A DNA stretch of 64,000 nucleotides from Elasticomyces elasticus (lineage: Eukaryota; Ascomycota; Dothideomycetes; Mycosphaerellales; Teratosphaeriaceae): NCBI GenBank assembly GCA_035926095.1, contig JAVRQT010000012.1, forward strand, positions 992,001 to 1,056,000, written 5' to 3'. This document shows, piece by piece, positions 11,410-23,446 of the stretch. Under the pieces are notes generated by a model. It saw only the letters and a list, made by a program, of their open reading frames with translations, was not told where the DNA came from and ran no database searches. The stretch's first letter is position 1. The number at the start of each line of letters is the position of its first letter. A program made the translations under genes and the position numbers.

Positions 11410-12685
11410 CTACGCATTCTTCGACCGCTTTCGTTGTTCCTCGAGCGCCTTGACTTTCTCTGGTGGGATTGTCAAGCAGGGAATGCCAAGGTAGTCGCAA
11501 ATGGCGCTGATGACCAGAGTGGCCCAGCGAAAGTACACTACCAGTGCCAGAGCAAAGTATGCCCAGAGGTATAGGTATTCAGTCGTTGCAGAGATGGCAG
11601 GCAATCCAAGGTAAGGGCCATTAATGAGGACCGCTCCACTGATGAGCGGTACAAGCAAAGCTGTCCAGTAGGGATATGGCTGCCGCGTCAGATGCGCAAG
11701 GATCGTCTTCGTTGTCATGCGGCCGAAGACGAAAGACAATGTCAGGCATAGGAGTGTGATATGGTTGTCGCTAAGGATGTGTGAGTATGGCGATCCGAGC
11801 CAAGCGACCAGAGAAGCGACGAAGACGACCATTGGTGACCACTCAAGAACCAGTGGTGCCAATGGCAGACCCTTTGCTTTCCGAGCCTTCCAGACATTGT
11901 TCACACAATCTGGTAGATGGGCCACGAAGAAGCTGGTCAGCAGTAAAGGACCCCAAATATCCTTGATGCTGAGTGAGCCTAGGATGTTCTCGAACCCAAG
12001 AAAGCCGGCCAGAGGCTGATGCCAGATCTGAGGTCCATACAACCCGGACACTATCATAATGGTTGAGGCGATCAGCAGACCTTCTGTTGGGCCATTAAAG
12101 TAGCCCAGGTACAAAGTGTGTGTGTGATACGTCTCCCATGTCGAGAAGAACATCGGAAGCGTTGGGATCAGCGCTGTCAATGCCCCAATACGCGTCGGAC
12201 CCAGTCCCATCGCGCTGGTCTCGAGCAGAGATGCCAACGTGCAATTCAACGAGTCGATGCCATGATCGAAAAGCTCGCCAAGGCCAGACGAGGTTCCAGT
12301 CCGTCGTGCTTGCTTGCCGTCAATGTTGTCCATCGTTGAGTAAGCCCAGACTCCGAACGCGTAGCTATAGCAGACCCATGCTTGCTTGGGTCCCTGTAGA
12401 TCCGGGTCCATGACTGAGAGGAGGAAGACATTGCCAAGTACAAAGAAGAAGCCAAGGAGAGTCACCATATTTGGGGCGAGCCATATTGGAAGGAATTCAA
12501 CGCAGGCGTTCCAGTAGTGTCGTAATATGTAGTACGAGACTGGCGATTTATCCACCGAGGAATACTTGTAGGTCTTGAAGTGTTGTAGGGCATCGTCTGA
12601 GATGCACTCGGCAATTGCCTTCTCTGTTGACAGTGTCAGTCTTGACGTAGCAGTCCTTGCAATCGCGCGTACTTTGTCCAACCAT
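11410..12685 (-). CDS. EPT1: Ethanolamine/choline phosphotransferase (CDP-alcohol)
   Basis: Two exons, 12685-12673 (only 13 nt) and 12623-11410, give 408 residues. It transfers phosphoethanolamine or phosphocholine from the CDP-alcohol to diacylglycerol, the last step of the Kennedy pathway, in ER/Golgi membranes. The CDP-alcohol phosphatidyltransferase signature DG.2AR.8G.3D.3D is complete in DNIDGKQARRTG through GELFDHGIDS, followed by several hydrophobic segments. The N-terminus MVGQKKAIAECISDD then FKTYKYSSVDKSPVS matches the family pattern. No ATG opens the large exon itself; the 49-nt intron (GTACGC...AACAG) supplies the start. The choline versus ethanolamine preference cannot be decided. 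It is divergent from VPS53 over 263 bp. Confidence 0.92.
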
Positions 12686-12948
12686 GTTCAACCAAGAAGT
12701 ACTTCGAGTGACCTGTCTCAAGCTTAGGGAAGGTTGGCCATGATTGTTGCCAGACAAGACCGAGTATGTCTCCTTGAGGATTGACATGTGGTCGGCAGAA
12801 ACAGCTGTCACCGCCTTCAGCCCTATCGTACCTGAAACACTTCCAGCTCTATTGACACGAGTGCAGCACACGTGGAGAAAGCATTGCAGATCAGCTCAAA
12901 TCTCATGCCTACTAACCCACCTACACTCTGTCAAGGCGCACATACTCC
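12686..12948. promoter_or_regulatory. Bidirectional promoter EPT1/VPS53
   Basis: 263 bp separate the two start codons, so both promoters must lie here or overlap the first exons. No clear TATA on either side. Confidence 0.6.
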
Positions 12949-15590
12949 ATGCCGCAGGCGAATGGCACAACGCCCGCCGACGCCCTCGACTCCGGTAGCT
13001 CGAACTCCATCACACTTGCGACAGTCCACTGCTGATCAGCGCAGTTGACTATGATCCCATTGACCACCTCAACGCGCTCTTCTCCCACTCATCTACCTTA
13101 TCGACAGTGCCGAAGGTGTCCGCGGCCCTCCGGCGACACCAAGATGAGCTCGATCGCGACATCAATAGCCTCGTCAGAGCTCAGACGACCACAGACTCGG
13201 ATAGCGTCAGACGGATACAAGATGCGAAGGCAGAGTTGGAGGAATTGTTCGCGAAAATCGAGGGTGTGCGCGAGAGAGCGTTGGAGACAGAGCGGGCTAT
13301 CACAGAGATGACGGCCGACATCAAACGTCTGGACAGCACGAAGAAGAACTTGACATTATCGATGACCGCATTAAAACGGCTGCAGATGCTCACGACTGCA
13401 TATGAGCAGTTGCGAGGATTGAGCCAGAGCAGACAGTACCGAGAATGTGCGCATCTACTGCAGGCTGTAATACAGCTCATGGCACATTTTAAGAGCTACC
13501 GAAGCATAGACCAGATTGCGGCGTTGAGCAAGAATGTCGCCGATGTCCAGCGTGAGCTGCTCGAACAGGTATGTGAGGATTTTGAGGTAACGTTTGCGCG
13601 AGGTGAGGTACAGCAGAAGCGAAGCATGCTGGCAGAGGCCTGCCTCGTCATGGACGCGTTGGGAGACCAAGCACGATCAAGGCTGGTCACTTGGTACTGC
13701 AACACGCAGTTGTGGGAGTACAGGCAGGTCTTCAGAGGTAATGATGAAGCCGGATCGCTGGACAACATTGCACGACGATACAGCTGGTTCAACCGGATAC
13801 TGAAGACTTACGATGCTGAGCATGCCATGCTGTTCCCGCAGAGTTGGCGCGTCAACGAGATGCTTGCGAACGCGTTTTGTGAGACAACCAGTGACGACTA
13901 CAAGGGTATACTGCAGCGTTCGATGCGGAGAACGGACGGCCAGCCACCGGACGTCAATCTGCTGCTGTCATGCTTGCAAGAAACACTTGACTTCGAGCAT
14001 AGCCTCGAAAAACGCTTTGCGGTAGGCGAATCCCGGTCATCAATGGACACTGTCACCTCGAGCGAAGAGAAGAGACACGGCTTCAGCCAAGCCATTTCCG
14101 AGGCGTTTGAGCCGTACCTGAACATTTGGGTGGAGTCGCAAGACAAGCAGCTGGCCACACTAATACCAAAGTATCGTCAGCAGCCTATCAAGCCGCCTGA
14201 CGAAGAGTTCAACTCCCAGCTGGTCATACCGTCGTCGACTGAGCTATTTCACCAGTATCGGGTCACGCTGGCCCAGTGTGCTAAGCTATCTACAGGAAGC
14301 AGACTACTCGAGCTCTCGCGGACGTTCGGGAAGTATCTCGATGCCTACGCTCAGCAAGTGCTGTTCTATCACCTGGCCGACAAGACTAGCGGTCCTTCTG
14401 TTGAAGGTGCAGTCATCATACTCAATACTGCAGACTACTGCTTTACGACGACAAGCCAGCTGGAGGAGAAGATCAAATCACGGGTTGACGAAGAGCTGCG
14501 TGAGAAGGTCGACATGCAATCGCAAGCTGATGCTTTCATGGGCGTGGCGGCGGCGGCGGTTCGAGCCCTCGTCCACAAGACCGAGATCGACTGCGAGCCT
14601 GCTTGGCGTGAGATGCGCGCTGTGCCTTGGAGCAGGATGGAGAACGTTGGCGATCAGAGCAGCTACGTCTCCGTGCTGCTACAGCGCGTGAAGGATCGGA
14701 GCAGAGAGATACTGAAATGTCTGCACAAGCCGCAATATGCTCGAGCGTACTGTGATAATCTTGTCGACAGCCTCACGAATACCTACATCATCAACATCGC
14801 AGCGAGCAAGCCCATCTCGGAGACCGGCGCGGAGCAGATGCTGCTTGATTCTTACGTGCTAAAGAAGGGCTTTGCAGAGCTGGCAACGCTGAACGCCGAG
14901 CCAGGCACGCCACCAAACGCAGCCTTCGTCAAGCGTGTTACTCAGACCACGGCCAAGCTTGATCCACTGCTGAAGACTCTGCAAGTGCGTGCCTCGCCTC
15001 CGGAAGGCTTGGTGCAAGCCTATCTCATCCATATCCGCGATCGCTCGGAGCTGAACTTTCGCAAGATTCTGGACCTCAAAGGCATCACCCGCAAGCCGGA
15101 GCAGCATCCGCTTATCGAGCTGTTCAACGCGCATAAAGCAAGTTTGTCGAACGAGAGCTTGCCAGCAAGCAATCCACTCATCGCAGGTTTGCAGTTGACT
15201 GTTCAAAACGCGGCGGCAACTGGAGGCTTGGCAGCGCTGAAAGATAATGCCATTGCCAGCTCTACACCTTCATTGCCCGCCCGCTTCGATCCGGCCAACT
15301 TCGGTACTGCGCTAATGAATGCGGCACGGGATGCTGGAGATCGGATCGCCAGCCCACATCTGGGTGTTGGCGGGAGCGGTGCGATAACTACGCAGACAGC
15401 TAGTCGAACTACCAGTCCACCGCCGGCAGGAGGCGATGGTTTGGGGATCAATGGTGATGGTGAAAGAGTACCTGTGGTGAGCCTGAACGAGAATCTGAAG
15501 AGTTTCGGCAAGTTCTTTAGGCGGGATGTGGGCAGCTTTGGTGGGTTTGGCAAGAAAGACGATAGTAGACGGTCGTTGGATAGGCGATGA
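12949..15590 (+). CDS. VPS53: GARP complex subunit VPS53
   Basis: Exons 12949-12994 and 13045-15590 give 863 residues. Vps53 is part of the Golgi-associated retrograde protein tether, which captures endosome-derived vesicles at the trans-Golgi with Vps51, Vps52 and Vps54. The N-terminus joins to SVDYDPIDHLNALFSHSSTL, the Vps53 opening, after removing a 50-nt intron with a CTGATC branch region. An N-terminal coiled coil follows (about residues 45-115, DAKAELEELFAKIEGVRER). The region DNIARRYSWFNRILKTYD then MLFPQSWRVNEMLANAFC matches the Vps53 core. The C-terminal 130 residues are low-complexity and Gly/Ser-rich. Without the first exon only an internal ATG at 13107 would be available. Confidence 0.92.
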
Positions 15591-15992
15591 GAGTCTTGCC
15601 GTTCAAGAACGCAGCCAGCAATTATACGACCTTAACAACGTCGTTATTGCGAACACACACCGAATCACTATCTACTTCATTCCACGATATGCCGAACAAG
15701 CATTACATCGAGCGTCAGACGCTGAAGAGGACGGTGATGTGGATACAGTCCACACTGCACCTTTGACATATGTAGGTCTGTTATATCGTGATTCACATTG
15801 CTCATTGATAACATACATTCCTTGGACCGACAGCATCGTGTCGCCTGGTGTAAAGGCACACCACACATTGTTACCGGTCCCAGCATCACCACTTCCTCCG
15901 ACATAGACACAAACATAACTGCTGATGATCCGACACCAAGTCTTGCTAGCCGTCGACGACTATGTTCAGTTGCTGCTAGAAGAGAAGGGTGT
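15591..15992. other. Convergent intergenic region
   Basis: 3' ends of VPS53 and small membrane protein copy A face each other here. Nothing else supported. Confidence 0.5.
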
Positions 15993-16500
15993 TCAAACGG
16001 TTTCGTGAATGGTTGCGACAGGTACGTTGTGTAAAGCCTCAGGCGAGCTAGAACATGGTCAGCACAAGTTGGTAAAGGCCAAGCAGCAATGGGGTAGCTT
16101 ACCCAGTGTTGAAAGAAGCAGCGGAACTGCCGTGGCTTGCATCGGAAGGTCGAGGTGGGTTGTTGCGGTCGATGGGATCCATTGGTATCGCATTGCCAGC
16201 AACAGACGGGCGATGGTGCATCATGCCGGGCAAGTATTGGAAGCCGAAAGGGCGCCAACCGGCATCGAATCTTTGGACTTGTCGACGACCATAGAAGACC
16301 GCAACGGCAATGGCTGCGAGAGCGACGAAGAATCCAAGAATGCCGAAGACGATAGTAAGGACGTTTGATTCGTCTATGCCATTGCGTGCGTTGGTGATCG
16401 GCGCGACAGTCGACAAGGTCGGTGAAAGCGTAGGGTGTATCGCTGTTGCGGACGCAGTGATCATCATCTGAAGGCTTGTGGCCATGGTGTTGTTAACCAT
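15993..16500 (-). CDS. Small single-pass membrane protein, family copy A
   Basis: Exons 16500-16103 and 16047-15993, intron 55 nt (GTAAGC, branch CTGAC, TTCTAG), give 150 residues. The N-terminal 40 residues are Ser/Thr-rich and start MVNNTMATS with an N-glycosylation sequon. Then NGIDESN, one hydrophobic segment (about residues 48-67, IVFGILGFFVALAAIAVAVF) and YGRRQ. A tail with YLPGM and DPIDRN follows, then the 18-residue terminal-exon sequence GSPEALHNVPVATIHETV. Acidic residues before and Arg-Arg after the helix, plus the sequon, suggest N-terminus outside and tail in the cytosol. The ATG at 16677 is in frame but would include the TATA region, so 16500 is preferred. Function unknown; paralogues lie at 17.7, 24.7, 25.5 and 27.4 kb. 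Confidence 0.7.
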
Positions 16501-16628
16501 TGCGAACAACTGCTGGAAGTTCAAGTGTCTAGAAAATAGTAAGATCGAGTCACTGTTGTACGAGAATGTTGCAAGGTGGTCCGGAAAGTTGCTGCTTGTT
16601 TTTCGTTGCGAGATATTCCAGGAGCACC

Positions 16629-16635
16629 TTATAAA
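16629..16635 (-). promoter_or_regulatory. TATA box of copy A within a palindrome
   Basis: TTTATAA on the minus strand, about 130 nt before the preferred start. It sits at the centre of an imperfect palindrome (GCACCTTATAAAGTGC). This supports 16500 as the start rather than 16677. Confidence 0.5.
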
Positions 16636-16689
16636 GTGCCATGGTGGCTGCGATGGTAGCCTGTGCACCTTAGCCATTGGACCACTGGA

Positions 16690-17711
16690 AACATAAGACG
16701 TTGCCGCCCTCGACTTTGGCCTTGAATGCTAACAATCATCAATACAACCATCGTCAACCTCAGCTCTGGGAACATATAAATGTGCTCTCCTCGTTGAGAA
16801 GAGACCACATAACCATGTGCACTGATCAGTTATGGCATCGCTTCGTGCGTATATGGTCATGTCGTGAAGTGCGGCCGTTGCGTACTGTTCACGCACAACG
16901 ACTTATGTTTCCAAGTCAGGCACTCGGCCCCTCGGGACAGAACATTTTCGCAAGGTCGTCCAATAGTAACGCGGTCCTCAAATAACAGAGTATGTTGATA
17001 GCAACTCAGGCGAATGCACGCAAGTTTCGTCCTGGGCGAATCAGCACGAGAGCCAAGGATGCCCTGTGCAATGTACATGGCAATAATGTAGCCGTGAAAG
17101 CTGGAGGCCAGTTTCTGGTTTATCAGGCCATCAGGCACTTGAGAAACTTGTTCTGTATACGGTCACCGAACAGCAACAGATCCACTGCCAGTGGTCGATT
17201 ATGTGCTCACCGGAAGAGTTAATCGTCCCATCAAATATCAGGTGGGTGGTCGCCTATGTAGAAGTACTGAACACTGCATCGAGAAGGTGGTAGGTAGCGG
17301 TGTAGGCCGCAGATGAGCGCCGCTGTGTACGTACCCATATCGCGTTGTAAGGCACTTGACGAACACACCATAAATTCGGGCCGCCGAGCCCGCAGTCCAC
17401 CCGCAAGTCTGTTCCGTATCAGGCAGGCACGAACTTGGAAAGGTGACTGATTATCGTGATCGTTGCGAACTTTGAGCGGCGCCTCGTTTCAATGTTCCCG
17501 CGAACACATTTCATAACCCAGTCTTGTTCATCAACGCCATACTGCCTGATCGCGACATATTATTGCTCACGTCGTGTAACGCGATGAGTCCACATCCTCA
17601 ATTCACCACACCGAATCCCACCGCGACTCGAGTTCAGATCGCGTTCAGCTCTGGCGATGCCATCCATGCCCATACACACTCGCCCATCACTGCTACCAAT
17701 CGCAAGTCTCA
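16690..17711. other. Intergenic
   Basis: About 1 kb upstream of copy A and downstream of copy B. Short open frames only. I found no further copy of the membrane-protein family here. Confidence 0.45.
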
Positions 17712-18227
17712 CTACACAAGCTCGTGAACGACTGCCTCCCGTGCGTGCTCGATAGCGTCAGGCGAACTAGATCAAGATCAGAATACGTCAATAAACACAG
17801 TCGGATCAACCTACCTTTGGCGAACAGACGCAGTAGCACTACCGCCCTCAGAAATCCGAGCTGGACAATTGTGATCGAAGTGCACCGAGACACACGGGCC
17901 GTGATAGTTCGTCATCCCTGGCAAGTAGCGAACCACGGAAGGGCCAGGCAAGCATTGCGTATCTCCATGAAGCTGATCCGCTTTGTGTTTCTGAATCTGT
18001 CGTCGACCGAAGTAGATGCCAACGACGAGGGTAGCGAGGGCTATGATAACTCCGATAATCTCGAACACGATGTCGATTGTGTCGGATTGATCGATGCCAT
18101 TCCGAGCGAGAGCGACGAGGTTCACTGTCGAAGGAGTTGGTGAGAGCGTCGGCTGTAGTAATGTAGTAGTCGTCCTGACGGATTCTCGAAAGGCGGCGAT
18201 CGTGGCGTTGTTGGTGGGGAGGTGCAT
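17712..18227 (-). CDS. Small single-pass membrane protein, family copy B
   Basis: Exons 18227-17815 and 17766-17712, intron 48 nt (GTAGGT...ATCTAG), give 155 residues. The N-terminus MHLPTNNATIAAF carries an N-A-T sequon. LSPTPSTV, shared with copy A as LSPTLSTV, is followed by ARNGIDQSD, a hydrophobic segment (IVFEIIGVIIALATLVVGIY) and FGRRQIQKHK. The tail contains YLPGM, as in copy A. The terminal 55-nt exon encodes SSPDAIEHAREAVVHELV. Reading through the donor would stop one codon later at TAG; the splice restores the family ending. It lies on the same strand as copy A, 1.2 kb upstream of it, so the two probably arose by tandem duplication. Function unknown. Confidence 0.7.
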
Positions 18228-19462
18228 TGCGTGCAGCTTGGCTTCAAGCCTGGAATTTGATTGAGATTGATGATAGAGCGGGCTAGTTCCGGGGACTTTG
18301 CTGACGTGTGTCGAAAAATTAGTGGTTTCAGATCGAGGCTGCTGGGCTTTCACGATCAGCTGGAGGCGTGTGTGGAACTTCCCCAGAGTCTCGAGATGAG
18401 ATTGAAAGTGCGGTCTGCGCCACCTTGTTCGGTGGTGGCTATGCTTCGAGCCGTCCTGTGAAAAGGTCCCAAGTCCAGCTATGTTTCGTTTGGACCGGCA
18501 AGGAAGAGTAGTAAGTTTGAGCAGGCAAATGTGTATTGACGTTTCGAAGTTGTAAGAAGTCCGATCTGCTGGTGAGTTCTCCTGTTCAGACCTGGAAGTC
18601 TGTTGTGAGAAAACATCATGCCGAGAGCGCGGATTCTGCGTTTAGTATACACGACTTACTCCACAGGGCTACCTAGGTGTCAACTCACTTCACCAGGCTG
18701 TGCCTAAGCCCCGCGAAGTGGTCGTGTTGACCTGTGGACCGTGGTCATGTTGACCTGCACAGCCCCCTTCTACGCGCTCCTTCTCTCCTGGTCACGTGCC
18801 CTACACGGCCGAGCCTCCAGATTGGCCCGCATGGTCTACCGTACTCATTGACACAAGGTGTTGAATGAAGTTGCATACGACCTCATACACTCACTATCGC
18901 CATCGTGTGGCCATACAGGCCTTCTGTACTGAAGATGGCGTATCTGTATGCCATTCCAGCAGTTTAGCGAAAATGATGAACGCGACCGACGGGCCGTTCA
19001 TCCCGATCTTGTCAATAGGAAAGTCGTTGCCATATACGGCAGGCACGCATCTCACGATGATTGTCGGCCTTTGCAACTGCAGTCTACATTCGTCCGGGAG
19101 TGGTCCATGATCGACATGAAACGGTAGTCATGCAGCCATCGCAAGCAATGCGTAGACCTAAAGCGAGCAGACGTGTCGTCGGTTTCCAGCGTGGTATGAT
19201 CCGCTCGCTCGTTGTTAGAAATCTGGCCCGCGTACCGGACACCTGTGAGTATCGATCGAAAGCCTTGAAAACAAGCTTCCGTCTAGTCGGAACCGCCCAG
19301 TGTTGAGCTGTACATTACAGCTCAAAAACTTGCCCGGCCCGGAAGCGCATTGCATCTGCATCATTTAGGTAGTACAGACTGCTTCTTCAGCAGCAAGTCC
19401 TCACCTGTAATTCCCAGACGCCACGCTAATATCAATATCTCCCTTTCTCCCATCACACACCC
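18228..19462. other. Intergenic
   Basis: About 1.2 kb between the 3' end of YTH1 and the start of copy B. No convincing coding or repeat content. Confidence 0.45.
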
Positions 19463-20356
19463 TTAGAACCTTTTTCCTCTTCGTACACCTCCTCTCCGCA
19501 TCCCCTTCCCCCACCTCCCCAACCCACTTTCTCCCTTAGCCTCCCTCTCCCTCTGCCTCTCCATCTCCGCATAATACTCTTCCTCTCTCGCTTCTCTCTC
19601 CCTTTCTTCCTCAGTCTCGTCTTTAGGTTTGCGTACATTTGGCAGTTTCGGATGCAAATCCTCCTCCCTCACCCACCGCGGATGACTCCCCCTAGAACAC
19701 CCCACCACCCCGTCCCTCCCCGGCGCCCCCCTCTCCCTCCCATTCGGACAAAACCCCGCCTGATAATACGCACAAATAGTAACATGCTTGAGATGCCGTT
19801 GTTCGCAGTATGGTCCCAAGGGGCAGAAGCCTCGGGTGTAGTGGGGACAAGTGGAGTCCCGAAGGCGAGAAGTAGGCGGGATGTGGAGGTACGTGCAGTC
19901 GTCGCCCTGGGGACAGATGCCGTAGCGGGAGAACTCCTTGCATTCGCGTTCGTCGCGGAGGTTGAAGGTGTGGGCGAATTCACATAAATCTCCTTTCTTA
20001 CATAATCCCCTCTGGTAATCTGTTCCACCACACACTTTTGTCAGTATGTGACGCGTTTGGTTTGTGGTGTGTGTGGTTGGTTGGGCAGGGGCAGGGGTTT
20101 GTTTGGGAGACGCACGTTTACAGATTAAATTCGAGATTCCGCTTCGCTCGTTGGGAGGGACGTAGTGTCTGTCCTCGCAATTCGGGCCGCGGGGACAGCC
20201 GTGCGAGGAGCGGAAATCGGGGCAGATTTGGCGGGCGACTTTGCTGGGGCGGCCGAGGAGCGGGAGTTGGTGGGAGAGGTAGGGGGTGAAGGTGAATTGG
20301 GGGGTGGGTGTTTGGCGGGGGTTGAGGATTTGGGGGGTGAGTGTTTCGAGTGCCAT
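19463..20356 (-). CDS. YTH1: mRNA 3'-end-processing CCCH zinc-finger protein (CPSF30-like)
   Basis: Exons 20356-20116 and 20019-19463 give 265 residues. Five CCCH fingers are visible in order: CPDF..SHGCPRGPNCEDRH; ICKHYQRGLCKKGDLCEFAH (completed by the splice); CKEFSRYGICPQGDDCTYLH; CPHYTRGFCPLGPYCEQRH; and CAYYQAGFCPNG...CSRGSH, interrupted by a short insert. This is the Yth1/CPSF30 arrangement: the protein binds pre-mRNA in the cleavage and polyadenylation factor in the nucleus. The C-terminus is charged and coiled-coil-like (EEEREREAREEEYY), then Gly/Arg-rich. The intron is 96 nt (GTGCGT...GGAACAG). The unspliced frame is also open but breaks the second finger. Confidence 0.93.
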   Translation of the reverse strand: MALETLTPQILNPRQTPTPQFTFTPYLSHQLPLLGRPSKVARQICPDFRSSHGCPRGPNCEDRHYVPPNERSGISNLICKRASPKQTPAPAQPTTHTTNQTRHILTKVCGGTDYQRGLCKKGDLCEFAHTFNLRDERECKEFSRYGICPQGDDCTYLHIPPTSRLRDSTCPHYTRGFCPLGPYCEQRHLKHVTICAYYQAGFCPNGRERGAPGRDGVVGCSRGSHPRWVREEDLHPKLPNVRKPKDETEEEREREAREEEYYAEMERQREREAKGESGLGRWGKGMRRGGVRRGKRF

Positions 20357-20867
20357 GGTTGGTGTTGTGGTGTTGGTAGGTGGGAGGTGAGGTGAGGTGA
20401 TGTGGTTGTTGGAGATTGGAGGTGCAGTTGGAAGTCTGGGGAGAGGTGGGGGCGATCGCTTGGGCTGCAGGGGTGGAGTTTGGGTTGTTGTTGTTAAAGA
20501 GAGATGTAGATATCTATATATTACTTAATTATATTCTGTGCATAACGCACTCTACAGTCTACCTCCAAGTCATCTACAGCATAGCTCATTCATGCACAGA
20601 AGCATCTCGTCCCTCCGTAGCTGACCTCATCAAAGCTCGGCGCTAGCGATGAGCTAGGGTGTGGCACAGCACAGCATAGCACCGCACCTCGCATCTGACA
20701 ACCTCACAACTACCTTATACATCTTCCATCGACGACGCGCCTACTCCATCCACACGAACCTGCCCAGCGATGCGACGAAGCAGCGCCAGCAGATCTCCAG
20801 ACAGTCGACTCAGATAACCCGCGCCTCACCACCCTACCACCCACCTACCACAACCGCACACGCAACC
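20357..20867. promoter_or_regulatory. Bidirectional promoter YTH1 / CCCH-Smr gene
   Basis: 511 bp between divergent start codons. A TATATA-like stretch lies at 20514-20520; the YTH1 side is strongly purine/pyrimidine-skewed. Confidence 0.45.
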
Positions 20868-23446
20868 ATGGTCTCCCAACGCATCTTCGAGCTGTGCCGG
20901 CCAATACTAGAAGATGATGCGCTAGGCGATGAGGACAAAACAGAGAAAGTAGAAGAGTTATTAAGCAGCCCACCCACCTCCCTCAAGGGCAAAGCCCTCG
21001 AAGACGCCGTCCTCGGCACCCTCTGGCAATGGAAGAACTCCACAGACACCTCCCCCCCACCACCCCAACATAAACCCACAATCCGCTCCCGCTCGCCAGC
21101 GCCCTGGATCCAAAGAACAGGCACCCCAACAACCTCCGGCACCACTTCCCCCCGCCCCCGAGACGCCACACCCACCTACCCCCCCGGCTTCGGTCCCCCC
21201 CCAGGATTCGCGAGGACGAAAAGCTCAACGGCGTCTCCGTTTGGGTCCCCGCGCCCCTCGCCGAGACTACCCGTCGCGACGCCGATGATCCCTCATTCCC
21301 CGAGGTTATCGGCGTATCAGTTCACTTCCCCTTCCTCCCCCACCACAGAGAATTACGGGGATTATGGGAGTGAGACTGTGGATTGGTTGGTGAATGATAA
21401 TGAGGACGCGAGTAGCAGCACGAGTTATGGGGATACGACACCAAATGCTGTTGGGGCGGAGGGGTATATGTCCGGGGCTTATGGGGCGGAAGTGGAGATG
21501 AGTCCCTACGATATGCTGCGGTCGATTCTGCAGGCCCCGTCTACGGACGCTGAGCTGGAGTCTGTGTTGGAGGCTAATGGGTATGATTTGAGTCAGACTA
21601 TTAACTCGCTCATGGAAGCCCAGGGATTTAACACATCGAATGCTCTTGCTGCGGCGGTGCAGGAGCAAAGGAGTGTCCAGAGTGTGTTGATAGGCAAGAA
21701 CATGTCACCCAGTTCCCGCCCCGTGACGCCGGCGGGTCAGGCAAAGAGTCCGATAATTTGTCGGTATTGGTTGGCGAGCGGGCATTGTGCGCGGGCGGAT
21801 TGTAGGTTTGCTCATGAGATACAGAGTAAGTTTACCCCTACAACACGGGCGGTAAAGATCTTGGGGGCTGCGGGGGACAGATTGGAAGGCGTGCAATGCA
21901 TCTACAGTTCCAGAATCTGGTTCTTGGGCTGGTTGGCTGGAAAAGGATTATGTTGCTGTTGACTTTTGTCTCGCGTCCCCGAGATCTAAGTTTACTTTGG
22001 GGTAGTCGGCTAACTTGATTTCATCGGTTTTTAGGTCACGTCTGCAAATTCTGGCTTCAAGGCAACTGCCTCGCGGGTCCCAACTGCCTCTTTTCCCACG
22101 ACCCGACGGCACTAATGCAAGGTATGACTATCGCGGGCGAGGGAAGTGGTTTCAGTACGCCCCAGCAGTTTACTCCGGACTGGAAAGTAGAAGACTACGA
22201 TTCTTTCCCTAGTTTGGTTAGGACGACGTCTAACCCTTACGAAGAGGGGATGGAGGGGCTGGATCCGAATATTCTGGATGCTATGTTGGCGCAACAGCAA
22301 CAGCAGCAGATGGTCCTGAATCAAACTGCTCCCGGGCTTTTCCCGTCGTTTATACCTACTGGGCCGCGGTATAACAACGGTAATAACAGCCGTCCCGGCT
22401 CCCGCCCAGGAAGCCGTCACACCAGTCGTGCGCCGACTCCTAATAGTAGTAAACCTAATTTTGAGGATGATGAGGCTTTCCCTACCCTGGGCTCTGCGTT
22501 GGGTAAAGCGGGCGGGAACGGGAAAAGACATCATGGCAAACGAGGCGGGCACGGTCATCATGGTTCCGCTACCGCGACGGGACCGAATAGTTTGGCGGAT
22601 GTTGTCCGGCTTTCCCCTTCACCTGCGCCTAATGCCCGGGATGCTATGCGTAGGGGTTTGGGGAAGAACAACTCGTTCACCTCCACTGGAAGTACTACGA
22701 CGGGATCAAGAGAGAACTCCGCCGCTGCGTTGAGTATCCCCGCTCCAACCGATATCCCCTGGCTTGACACGGGATCGGGGGTCAACGCCGCGTACATGAA
22801 AGCCCGTCAGGAGGCGTTTAAGCACGGGGGTCTGAGGAATAAGTTTTTGCAATCTGCGGCGCAGGCTTGGAATCGGAATGATGCCCGCGGAGCCAAGGCG
22901 TTGAGTTTGAGGGGCCAGTGCGAGAATGGGAGTATGCGGGAGAAGCATAGGGAGGCTGCTGAGGTGTTGTATAGGGAACGGAACAAGGGACAGGGGGAGA
23001 GGAGGGAGCTTTTCGTAGATCTTCATGGTCTACATCCGGAAGAAGCTGTTTCTTATCTCTCGGAATGTCTGGTGGAGCAGAGTAGGGTTGATGGAGGAAG
23101 GAGGGCGGTTTATGCGATTTGTGGGACGGGGCATCATAGTAAGAATGGGAAGGATAAGGTTGGGAAGGCTATCAGAGGATTCCTTAATGATTGGAGATAT
23201 GCTTTTCGGGAGTTTAGCGTACCTGGAGATCGCAATAATGTCGGTGGTATTCTTGGGATATTGCCGGCGAGCTACGATAAGGATGCTGGGGGTGTGATGG
23301 GGGGGAAGGGGGGGGTGGGGAATGATAGTCCGGTTGAGCGGGAGGAGGGGAGGAGGGGGGATAGTAAGGTTGTTTTGGTGAAGGAGGATCCGAGGAAGAT
23401 TGGACGGAGGGTTGAGGAGGGGGTGGAGGAGTTGGAGAGGGGGTAG
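20868..23446 (+). CDS. CCCH zinc-finger and Smr-domain protein
   Basis: Exons 20868-21825 and 22035-23446 give 789 residues. Order: an N-terminal helical region from MVSQRIFELCRPIL; a long Pro/Ser-rich disordered part; a CUE-like segment (ELESVLEANGYDLSQTINSL, about residues 230-250); two CCCH fingers (CRYWLASGHCARADCRFAH and, across the 209-nt intron, CKFWLQGNCLAGPNCLFSH). A disordered middle with a short poly-Gln follows, then a DUF1771-type helix pair (MKARQEAFKHGGLRNKFLQS) and a C-terminal Smr domain (VDLHGLHPEEAVSYL, then ICGTGHHSKNGKDKVGKAI). Smr domains can be RNA endonucleases, so a cytoplasmic RNA quality-control role is plausible but inferred. The C-terminal 60 residues are Gly/Glu-rich. 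Confidence 0.9.

Noticed and set aside
16500..16677. Longer start (ATG 16677) for membrane-protein copy A
   Set aside because: It would place the TATA-palindrome inside the coding sequence and give an N-terminus unlike the other copies.
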